Source: an uncultured Clostridia bacterium (GTDB taxonomy: Bacteria > Bacillota > Clostridia > Christensenellales > Borkfalkiaceae). From it: DNA of 5,830 nucleotides. Shown piece by piece: positions 1-4,605 of this stretch. Made by a program: the position numbers and the translations under genes. Where the stretch lies: the NCBI GenBank assembly GCA_934249265.1, contig CAKQKQ010000099.1, positions 1 through 5,830 of the forward strand, written 5' to 3'. How positions within the stretch are numbered: position 1 is the stretch's first letter; the number at the start of each line of letters is the position of its first letter. A model generated the notes under the pieces. That model made no database searches. It worked only from the letters and a program-made list of their open reading frames with translations, and was not told the DNA's origin.

Positions 1-870
1 AGATTACACGAAACGGCAACGCTTTTCAGAAAAGAGCCGTCGGGCGAAATTCGCGGACTTATAAAACTCCGTCAGTTTACCGTTTCCGAGGGGCATATCG
101 CTTGCAGACCCGACCAAATAGGGGAAGAATTTAAGGGTTGTTTAGACCTTGCGGTTTACATGCTCGACGCAATAGGGCTTAAAGACGACGTGTCGTATAG
201 GCTTGCAAAACGCGGCAAAAACAACGTTTCAAAATACATAGGCAGCAAAAAAGAGTGGGAAACCGTCGAAGAAGATATGAAAAACGCGCTTGACGCCGCG
301 GGCGTAAATTACGTCGAAGCGGAGGGCGAAGCGGCTTATTTCGGACCTAAACTCGACGTGCAGATTAAAAACGTTTACGGCAAGGTAGAGACGCTTATTT
401 CCATTCAACTCGACTTTTTGCTTGCAAAAGAGTTCGATATGACTTATACCGACAGCGAGGGCGAGAAAAAATATCCTTACGTAATTCGCCGCACGAGTTT
501 AGGCTGTTACGAAAGGACGCTTGCGCTTTTAATAGAAAAATACGCGGGTAAATTGCCGCTTTGGCTTTCGCCCGTGCAAGTAAAAATAATAAACGTAGCC
601 GAAAGACACGAGGGCTACGCCGACAAAATTTACGGCAGACTTTCTTCCGCAAATATCCGCGCCGAAAAAGATTTCAGAAAAGACACTGTAAACAAAAAAA
701 TTCGCGACGCGATACTCGAGAAAATCCCTTACATTATAATAGTAGGAGACAAAGAAGAGGAAGACGGCAATTTGCTTACGTACAGCGGAAGAGACGAAAA
801 TTCGGTTACGACGGATATAGAAACGTTTATTTCTAAAATAATAACCGAAAATATTATGAAAAAACTGTAA
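1..870 (+). CDS. thrS: Threonyl-tRNA synthetase, C-terminal half (5' end outside window)
   Basis: The frame is open from base 1, so the gene is cut by the left edge; 289 residues of a protein usually near 600-640 are visible. ThrRS charges tRNA-Thr in the cytoplasm. Visible in order: class II motif 2 around codons 4-24 (FRKEPSG, Arg at codon 10), the zinc-ligand His of SEGHI (codon 32), the AYFGPKLD segment (codons 113-120), QLDF, motif 3 (GCYERT, Arg at codon 172), then the anticodon-binding domain from about codon 183 (LPLWLSPVQVK, later VGDKE). Three positions differ from E. coli ThrRS by my alignment from memory: Tyr462 is Phe (codon 114), zinc ligand His511 is Arg (codon 163, in VIRRTS), and anticodon contact Arg609 is Tyr (codon 261). 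The VSEGH version of motif TQDDAH seems typical of a clostridial subgroup. The ATG at 160 is internal and not the start. Family assignment is secure; full canonical activity is less so. Confidence 0.95.
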   Translation, partial: RLHETATLFRKEPSGEIRGLIKLRQFTVSEGHIACRPDQIGEEFKGCLDLAVYMLDAIGLKDDVSYRLAKRGKNNVSKYIGSKKEWETVEEDMKNALDAAGVNYVEAEGEAAYFGPKLDVQIKNVYGKVETLISIQLDFLLAKEFDMTYTDSEGEKKYPYVIRRTSLGCYERTLALLIEKYAGKLPLWLSPVQVKIINVAERHEGYADKIYGRLSSANIRAEKDFRKDTVNKKIRDAILEKIPYIIIVGDKEEEDGNLLTYSGRDENSVTTDIETFISKIITENIMKKL

Positions 871-877
871 AAAACAT

Positions 878-907
878 TTGACATTGCGGTTAATTTAATG
901 TTATTAT
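878..907 (+). promoter_or_regulatory. Sigma-70/SigA promoter of the infC-rpmI-rplT operon
   Basis: There is a perfect TTGACA -35 box at 878-883, an 18-bp spacer, and a TATTAT -10 box at 902-907 (one mismatch to TATAAT). Transcription would start near 914. It lies 7 nt after the thrS stop codon with no terminator between, so the operon can be read from its own promoter and possibly also by run-on from thrS. This layout fits the leader-regulated infC operon of Bacillota. Confidence 0.85.
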
Positions 908-1016
908 GTATAGGCTGAAGTAGAAATTTGTTCTCGCCGTACGACGATTTAGGTTGTGCGCGCTCGTTAATCGCAGTAAATTTATTAAATTAAATTGATT
1001 GATTAAAGGGATAATT

Positions 1017-1052
1017 ATGGACGGATTGCTATTTTTCGGCAATCCGTTTTAA
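1017..1052 (+). CDS. Possible 11-residue leader peptide overlapping the attenuator
   Basis: An ATG at 1017 opens a short frame, MDGLLFFGNPF, ending at a TAA (1050-1052). A purine-rich AAAGGG (1005-1010) sits 6 nt before it, a plausible ribosome binding site. The frame covers the whole terminator hairpin, and its stop lies 8 nt before the infC ribosome binding site. A ribosome on this frame would block the hairpin, so translation could couple to read-through. A short frame with a fair ribosome binding site can arise by chance in AT-rich DNA. There is no homology argument, so this is a hypothesis. Confidence 0.25.
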   Translation: MDGLLFFGNPF

Positions 1053-1059
1053 ATTTTTA
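1021..1059 (+). terminator. Leader terminator/attenuator hairpin upstream of infC
   Basis: ACGGATTGC (1021-1029) pairs perfectly with GCAATCCGT (1039-1047) around a 9-nt T-rich loop. Two G-U pairs (1020/1048, 1019/1049) can extend the stem. The 3' side runs into TTTT, AAA, TTTTT, giving an interrupted U-tract. It lies between the operon promoter and the infC ribosome binding site at 1061, which is the arrangement of a transcription attenuator. The broken U-tract suggests conditional rather than complete termination. Confidence 0.7.
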
Positions 1060-1060
1060 T

Positions 1061-1080
1061 AAGGTGGGTACACGATCATT
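1061..1080 (+). promoter_or_regulatory. Ribosome binding site and non-AUG start of infC
   Basis: AAGGTGG (1061-1067) is the only Shine-Dalgarno-like stretch before the conserved IF-3 N-terminus, and an in-frame TAA at 1060-1062 bounds the frame upstream. No ATG, GTG or TTG lies between it and the conserved residues QINEEIRDREVR. The candidates are ATC at 1075 (7 nt spacing) and ATT at 1078 (10 nt spacing). AUU is the classical infC start, through which IF-3 limits its own synthesis, so ATT is preferred, although spacing slightly favours ATC. Confidence 0.75.
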
Positions 1081-1593
1081 AGTAGGGACGATTATCAAAT
1101 CAACGAAGAAATCAGAGACAGAGAAGTAAGAGTAATCGGCAGCACGGGAGAGCAACTCGGCATCATGTCAACGTCCGCCGCGCTTGCGCTTGCAGTCGAG
1201 TCGGATTTGGACCTTGTCAAAATCGCGCCGGGCTCTGTTCCGCCCGTATGCAAAATAATGGATTACGGCAAATTTAAGTTTGAAAACATGAAAAAACTTA
1301 AAGAGGCTAAAAAGAATCAAAAAGTCGTCGAAATGAAAGAAATTTGGTTGTCGATGACTATCGACGTGGGCGATTTAAACGTCAAGGCAAAGCAAGCGTC
1401 TAAATTTTTAGCGGCAGGCAACAAAGTTAAGGTGTCGATAAGAATGAGGGGCAGGCAAAACGCGCACGGCGAAATGGGCGTCGAAGTAATGAACAAGTTT
1501 TTCGAGATGCTCGGCGGCGCAGCCGTAATGGAAAAGAAACCTATGTTCGAGGGCAGAAACATTCTTATGATTCTCGCTCCGGCGAAAAACTAA
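1078..1593 (+). CDS. infC: Translation initiation factor IF-3
   Basis: IF-3 binds the 30S subunit, keeps it apart from 50S and checks start-codon and initiator-tRNA pairing. From the ATT start the protein is 171 residues, the usual length. The N domain is recognisable from QINEEIRDREVR to the signature around residues 55-69 (PPVCKIMDYGKFKFE), followed by the lysine-rich linker (about 70-85). The C domain (about 86-169) includes EIWLSMTID, KVKVSIRMRGRQNAHGEMG and a closing NILMILAPAKN. The start is not at the first ATG (1165), because about 29 conserved residues precede it in the same open frame. It is the first gene of the infC-rpmI-rplT operon behind the 878 promoter. An AUU or AUC start implies autoregulation, since IF-3 discriminates against such codons. 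Confidence 0.95.
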   Translation: MSRDDYQINEEIRDREVRVIGSTGEQLGIMSTSAALALAVESDLDLVKIAPGSVPPVCKIMDYGKFKFENMKKLKEAKKNQKVVEMKEIWLSMTIDVGDLNVKAKQASKFLAAGNKVKVSIRMRGRQNAHGEMGVEVMNKFFEMLGGAAVMEKKPMFEGRNILMILAPAKN

Positions 1594-1640
1594 ACGAGGT
1601 TTTAAATTAAACAAGTAATAATAAATGGAGGATATAGATT

Positions 1641-1856
1641 ATGCCTAAAATGAAATCACACAGTGGTTCTAAAAAGCGTTTTAAGGTAACGGCAACCGGT
1701 AAGGTCAAAAGAGGACACCAAGGAAAAAGCCACATCCTTAGCAAAAAGGACACTAAGAGAAAGAGAAGATTAAGAAGCGGTACTTACGTATCGCCCGCAC
1801 AGGAAAAGACGGTTAAAAAGAGCCTTATTCCTTACAAAGTATACTCGGGAGGGTAG
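1641..1856 (+). CDS. rpmI: Large-subunit ribosomal protein bL35
   Basis: The protein has 71 residues and is strongly basic. It begins with the family signature MPKMKSHSGSKKRFK and contains GKVKRGHQGKSHILSKK, TKRKRRLRSG and VSPAQ, all typical of bL35, a component of the 50S subunit. A good GGAGG (1627-1631) lies 9 nt before the ATG. Many bL35 proteins end near the LPY-like residues; this one has IPY followed by about seven extra residues (KVYSGG region). Codons for the last Gly-Gly form the ribosome binding site of rplT. Arginine is mostly AGA, as in rplT, unlike the CGC-rich neighbours, which fits a highly expressed gene. Confidence 0.97.
   Translation: MPKMKSHSGSKKRFKVTATGKVKRGHQGKSHILSKKDTKRKRRLRSGTYVSPAQEKTVKKSLIPYKVYSGG
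1847..1853 (+). promoter_or_regulatory. rplT ribosome binding site inside the 3' end of rpmI
   Basis: GGGAGGG at 1847-1853 encodes the last residues of L35 and lies 8 nt before the rplT ATG at 1862. The rpmI stop (1854-1856) is immediately after it, leaving 5 nt between the genes. Ribosomes finishing rpmI therefore cover the rplT initiation site, so the two genes are probably translationally coupled. Confidence 0.85.
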
Positions 1857-1861
1857 TATAA

Positions 1862-2215
1862 ATGCGTATTAAAAGAGGAGTCAACGCTGTTAAAAAGCGC
1901 AGAAAGATAATGAAACTCGCCAAAGGTTATTTTGGCGCGAAGAGTAAACTTTACAGAGTAGCAAGAGAAGCCGTAATGAAGTCTTTAAACTACTCTTACG
2001 TAGGCAGAAAGGCAAAGAAGAGAGATTTCAGAAGACTTTGGATTGCCAGAATCAACGCCGCTTGCAGATTAAACGGCATTTCTTACAGCAAGTTTATGCA
2101 CGGTCTTAATCTTGCGGAAATCAACCTTAACAGAAAGGTTCTTGCAGATATGGCTGTAAACGACGCTGCAGGATTTACCGCACTTGTAGAAAAGGCTAAA
2201 GCAAAGTTGGCTTAA
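1862..2215 (+). CDS. rplT: Large-subunit ribosomal protein bL20
   Basis: The 117-residue product matches the usual length of bL20 (115-119). Visible family features are MRIKRGV, the long basic helix with KLAKGYFGAKSKLYRVA, GRKAKKRDFRRLWIARINAACR, and a globular C-terminal part with YSKFMHGL and LNRKVLADMA. bL20 binds 23S rRNA early in 50S assembly and is known in E. coli and B. subtilis to repress its own operon by binding mRNA that mimics its rRNA site. The leader upstream of infC is the likely target here. It is the last gene before a strong terminator. Confidence 0.98.
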   Translation: MRIKRGVNAVKKRRKIMKLAKGYFGAKSKLYRVAREAVMKSLNYSYVGRKAKKRDFRRLWIARINAACRLNGISYSKFMHGLNLAEINLNRKVLADMAVNDAAGFTALVEKAKAKLA

Positions 2216-2227
2216 TCACCGTTATCG

Positions 2228-2262
2228 TAACTGCCTTTTAAATGCAAAAGGCAGTTATTTTT
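2228..2262 (+). terminator. Intrinsic terminator of the infC-rpmI-rplT operon
   Basis: A perfect 12-bp stem (2228-2239 with 2246-2257, TAACTGCCTTTT and its complement) closes a 6-nt loop and is followed by TTTTT at 2258-2262. It begins 13 nt after the rplT stop. The A-run on the 5' side of the lower arm also makes it usable, less efficiently, from the other strand. Confidence 0.93.
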
Positions 2263-2273
2263 GTGCAAGTAAT

Positions 2274-3014
2274 ATGATATATACTTCGGTAAACAACCCC
2301 AAAATCAAACTTATTTCATCGCTTAAAGACAAAAAAGGCAGAAAAGAGCAGTCGGCTTATCTCGTCGAGGGCGTCAAAATGGTCAAAGAAGCGATAAATT
2401 GTCGCGCCGACGTTAAATATATCGTCGGCACTGAAAGCGTTTTAAAAGAAAACGGTTTATTTGGCGACGAAAGGGCGATTTGTGTGGACGAAAAAGTGTT
2501 TAAATACGTGTGTGACTCGGTTACGCCTCAAGGTCTTGCGGCGGTAATCGGTATACCCGAACGCGTAAAAACCCCTCCGCAAGGCAACTGTATTATTCTT
2601 GACGGAATACAAGACCCGGGGAATATGGGCACGATCGTGCGTACTGCGGCGGCGGTAGGTATAAAAGATATTTACATTTTGACTTGTACCGACCCGTATT
2701 CGCCAAAAGCGGTGCGTTCGAGTATGAGCGGAATTTATTTCGTCGATATTCGCCAAATCACTTATGAAGATATCGAGGGTTTGTTTAAAAATCACAAAAT
2801 ACTCGTCGCGGATATGCACGGAGAAAACATTTTCTCCTTTAAAAACGAGGGAAATTTCGCCCTTGTGATAGGAAACGAGGCAAACGGCGTAAGCGACTTT
2901 ATGAAAAACGCCGCTAATGCAAAAATCAGCATACCCATGAGCGAAAATATCGAAAGTTTAAACGCCGGTGTTTCTTGCGCGATTGCATTATATCAATTAA
3001 TTTTTACCAAATAG
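2274..3014 (+). CDS. TrmH/SpoU-family RNA 2'-O-methyltransferase
   Basis: The product has 246 residues. The N-terminal part (about 1-95, YTSVNNPKIKLISSL, AYLVEGVKMVKEA, VTPQG) is the substrate-binding domain typical of TrmH-like rRNA methyltransferases. The C-terminal part (about 105-246) is the SPOUT knot with motif 1 ILDGIQDPGNMGTIVRTA (Asn117, Arg123), motif 2 VIGNEANGVS (Glu202) and motif 3 IPMSENIESLNAGVSCA (Asn230). The family transfers methyl from SAM to ribose 2'-OH in rRNA or tRNA. The exact target cannot be told; the position next to rplT is common in Clostridia and suggests rRNA. The ATG at 2274 fits the family N-terminus but has no clear Shine-Dalgarno sequence, and it begins 11 nt after the rplT terminator. 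No strong promoter is visible between. Confidence 0.93.
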   Translation: MIYTSVNNPKIKLISSLKDKKGRKEQSAYLVEGVKMVKEAINCRADVKYIVGTESVLKENGLFGDERAICVDEKVFKYVCDSVTPQGLAAVIGIPERVKTPPQGNCIILDGIQDPGNMGTIVRTAAAVGIKDIYILTCTDPYSPKAVRSSMSGIYFVDIRQITYEDIEGLFKNHKILVADMHGENIFSFKNEGNFALVIGNEANGVSDFMKNAANAKISIPMSENIESLNAGVSCAIALYQLIFTK

Positions 3015-3026
3015 AGGAGGAAGAGT

Positions 3027-3767
3027 ATGTCAGGTCATAGCAAATGGGCTAACATAAAAAATAAAAAGGCAAAAGCCGACGCGGTAAGAGGTAAAATCTT
3101 CACGAAACTCGGAAGAGAACTTGCCGTTGCCGCAAAAGCGGGCGCAGACCCTGCTTCAAACTCCAAATTAGCCGACGTCATCGCAAAGGCTAAGGCTGCC
3201 AACATGCCCAACGACAACATCACAAGGAGCATCAAAAAGGCTGCGGGCGAACTCGGCAACGTAAACTATGAAAACCTCACTTACGAAGGTTACGGTATAG
3301 GCGGCAGCGCGGTTATCGTAAAAACGCTTACGGACAACAAAAACAGAACCGTCGGCGACGTAAGACATATATTCGACAAATACGGCGGAAGTTTGGGTAC
3401 TTCGGGTTCGGTTTCGTTCATGTTTGAAAACAAGGGCGTAATCGTAGTGGAAAGAACCGTCGATATGGACGAAGATTCCATGATGGAACTTGCCCTCGAA
3501 GCGGGTGCGGACGACGTAATCACAATGGACGACGCATACGAAATTAGGACAAACCCGGGCGACTTTTCGGCTGTAAGAAAATATCTCGAAGGCAAGGGTA
3601 TGACGTTTATCGAGGCGGATATCTGCATGATTCCCAACGATAAAATCACCTTAAACGACGAGCAACTCGTTACTTTCGGCAAAATGCTCGACGCATTCGA
3701 CGACAACGACGACGTGCAAGAGGTATACCACAACGTAGACCTCCCCGAAGACGAAGAAGAGGAATAA
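3027..3767 (+). CDS. yebC: YebC/PmpR (TACO1) family protein
   Basis: The product is 246 residues, the usual length, and opens with the family signature MSGHSKWANIKNKKAKADA. It also contains MPNDNITRSIKKA, YEGYGIGGSAVIV, KNRTVGDVRHIF and FMFENKG, giving the expected three-domain layout, and it ends in an acidic tail (LPEDEEEE). An AGGAGG (3015-3020) lies 6 nt before the ATG and directly after the methyltransferase stop, so the two genes form one unit. Databases usually call the family a transcriptional regulator. Its mitochondrial relative TACO1 and recent bacterial work point to helping ribosomes through proline-rich stretches, and the all-translation neighbourhood agrees with that role. No DNA-binding role can be inferred here. 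Confidence 0.96.
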   Translation: MSGHSKWANIKNKKAKADAVRGKIFTKLGRELAVAAKAGADPASNSKLADVIAKAKAANMPNDNITRSIKKAAGELGNVNYENLTYEGYGIGGSAVIVKTLTDNKNRTVGDVRHIFDKYGGSLGTSGSVSFMFENKGVIVVERTVDMDEDSMMELALEAGADDVITMDDAYEIRTNPGDFSAVRKYLEGKGMTFIEADICMIPNDKITLNDEQLVTFGKMLDAFDDNDDVQEVYHNVDLPEDEEEE

Positions 3768-3787
3768 TTTTAAAATTAAATCAAAAC

Positions 3788-3988
3788 ACACCGCGTTATG
3801 CATGTTATCCTTAACGGAGAACACGCAGTCAAATCCGCCTTCGACGGGTTAAATGCCGTCTTTCGGCGGATGAAATCGCTTTTGCGATGAAATCCTGCTT
3901 TGCAGGGTTGTAATTAGACGGATTTGATTTCATCCGAGGTCTTTACATTGGATTTCATCCGAGCAAAGCGAAGATTTCATCGCGGTGT
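3788..3988. repeat. Structured intergenic repeat with inverted GATGAAATC words
   Basis: The ends ACACCGCG (3788-3795) and CGCGGTGT (3981-3988) are perfect 8-bp inverted repeats about 200 bp apart. Inside, GATGAAATC occurs at 3869-3877 and 3886-3894, and its reverse complement GATTTCATC at 3926-3934, 3951-3959 and 3973-3981, with a degenerate copy at 3995-4003. CGGATGAAATC (3867-3877) pairs over 11 bp with either 3926-3936 or 3951-3961. Smaller hairpins are nested: 3833-3839 with 3865-3871, GACGG/CCGTC within it, ATCGC-TTTT-GCGAT (3875-3888), and CCTGC-TTT-GCAGG (3894-3906). It could be a MITE-like or REP-like dispersed element or a folded RNA after yebC. No flanking target duplication is evident. 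Confidence 0.7.
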
Positions 3989-4011
3989 AACCACGATTTC
4001 ATTAAACTTAC

Positions 4012-4056
4012 AAAAAAAGAGAGAACATTTCGGATAGACCGATTTGTTCTCTCTTT
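4012..4056 (-). terminator. Long hairpin, best read as a minus-strand (perhaps bidirectional) terminator
   Basis: AAAGAGAGAACA (4016-4027) pairs perfectly over 12 bp with TGTTCTCTCTTT (4045-4056); the interior can add CGG/CCG (4031-4033 with 4039-4041). On the minus strand the stem is followed by an unbroken run of T (complement of the A-run 4012-4018), a strong intrinsic terminator. On the plus strand the tail after the stem is CTGCTTG, so termination there would rely on the three Ts in the stem and be weaker. It may still end the yebC transcript, which has no closer terminator. Confidence 0.7.
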
Positions 4057-4090
4057 CTGCTTGTAATAAGGGTTTGGAATTAGCCCGTTT

Positions 4091-4110
4091 GCACTTGACC
4101 GGTCAAATGC
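4091..4110. promoter_or_regulatory. Near-perfect 20-bp dyad, candidate operator
   Basis: The core TTGACCGGTCAA (4095-4106) is a perfect 12-bp palindrome. It extends through one mismatched pair (4094/4107) to GCA and TGC at the ends, so 18 of 20 bases are symmetric. This is the shape of a site for a dimeric transcription factor. It lies about 440 bp upstream of the lipoprotein promoter, with no promoter recognised beside it, so the regulated gene is unclear. TTGCACTT is also repeated directly at 4089-4096 and 4116-4123. Confidence 0.3.
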
Positions 4111-4431
4111 GATGCTTGCACTTTTTTCAAAGTAAAAATTTATCCGTTAAGAACATCGCATTTATTGCGTCGGTGTGTTTTTTAATGTCGTTTTACGGCG
4201 TGTTTTTGTGTCGTTTATCCCGTATGTTTTTATGTGGTTTATAAAGAGTGTTTTATATCGCTTTATAGATTTGTTTTTATATAATTCCGTAATTTTATAT
4301 TGATTTATAATTTTTATGACGTTTTGCAAAAATGTTTAATAGTCATTAAAATTTATAAAAAAGCACTTTTTTTATGTCTCAACTATTGGCGTGTTTGTGA
4401 CGGAAAGTCTTGTTTAAGTCGATTTTAAAGC

Positions 4432-4460
4432 CGATTTTGCATTAATTTATGCCGAAATCG
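4432..4460. repeat. Small imperfect hairpin
   Basis: CGATTT (4432-4437) pairs with AAATCG (4455-4460), and GCAT (4439-4442) pairs with ATGC (4449-4452), separated by a small internal loop and closed by TAATTT. Another copy of TCGATTT at 4419-4425 could compete for the 3' arm. No U-tract follows on either strand, so it does not look like a terminator. Confidence 0.3.
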
Positions 4461-4533
4461 AGCATATTTGCGTTAAAACCGCATAAAAAGCGTAAGTAGG
4501 CAAAAAGCGAGACTAAACTTGCCGATTTAAGGC

Positions 4534-4562
4534 TTGCAAAATGAATAATTGTGTGTTATAAT
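4534..4562 (+). promoter_or_regulatory. Sigma-70/SigA promoter of the GH43-like lipoprotein gene
   Basis: TTGCAA (4534-4539), a 17-bp spacer and a perfect TATAAT (4557-4562) form a strong consensus promoter. Transcription would start near 4569, giving a 5' leader of about 37 nt. The leader holds a weak A/T hairpin (4572-4577 with 4586-4591) and the ribosome binding site AAGAGG (4595-4600), 5 nt before the ATG. The gene therefore has its own promoter, separate from the translation cluster. Confidence 0.8.
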
Positions 4563-4605
4563 TGAAGAAATAAATTGTTTTTATACAATTTTACAAGAGG
4601 TAAAA

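Larger units (their letters stand above)
914..1074 (+). promoter_or_regulatory. infC operon 5' leader, candidate L20-type attenuator
   Basis: The untranslated stretch between the promoter and infC is about 160 nt, far longer than a ribosome binding site needs. It ends in a terminator-like hairpin just before the infC ribosome binding site. In Bacillus subtilis the same operon has an L20-binding leader that causes premature termination, so the position and the terminator support an equivalent element. Inside it I see a short pairing of CGATT (945-949) with AATCG (969-973), and a possible wobble pairing of 973-977 with 1025-1029 that would compete with the terminator stem. I cannot recognise the L20 binding junction by eye, so the family assignment is inference. 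Confidence 0.55.
4057..4533. other. AT-rich gene-free region
   Basis: This stretch of nearly 480 bases has stop codons in all frames at short spacing, no recognisable protein, and no tRNA-like fold that I can see. Around 4160-4380 it is very rich in T on the plus strand, with recurring TTTTTATG, GTGTTTT and TTTATA words. It contains the dyad at 4091-4110 and the hairpin at 4432-4460, described separately. It may be a long regulatory region of the downstream lipoprotein gene or a decayed gene; nothing identifies a former product. Confidence 0.6.

Noticed and set aside
487..489. Zinc-ligand loss in ThrRS as a pure sequencing error
   Set aside because: Possible, since one base would restore His, but the two other unusual positions need separate changes and the frame is intact, so it was kept as a finding.
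160..870. ATG at 160 as the start of a separate 236-residue protein
   Set aside because: The same frame is open to base 1 and encodes conserved ThrRS motif 2 residues before it, so it is an internal methionine.
871..1077. T-box leader or tRNA gene between thrS and infC
   Set aside because: No T-box consensus sequence or cloverleaf is seen, and the downstream gene is infC; the attenuator reading explains the hairpin better.
1165..1593. ATG at 1165 as the infC start
   Set aside because: It would remove about 29 conserved N-domain residues, has no ribosome binding site, and a good one exists at 1061.
3290..3733. Minus-strand open frame of 147 codons opposite yebC
   Set aside because: The plus-strand protein is a clear YebC; the reverse frame is Ser-rich, low-complexity and without a start signal.
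3869..4003. CRISPR-like array from the repeated GATGAAATC words
   Set aside because: The words are only 9 bp, occur in both orientations and at irregular spacing, and no cas genes are present.
4044..4244. 66-codon plus-strand open frame starting with TTG
   Set aside because: It starts inside a terminator hairpin, has no ribosome binding site and shows no family resemblance; chance frame in AT-rich DNA.
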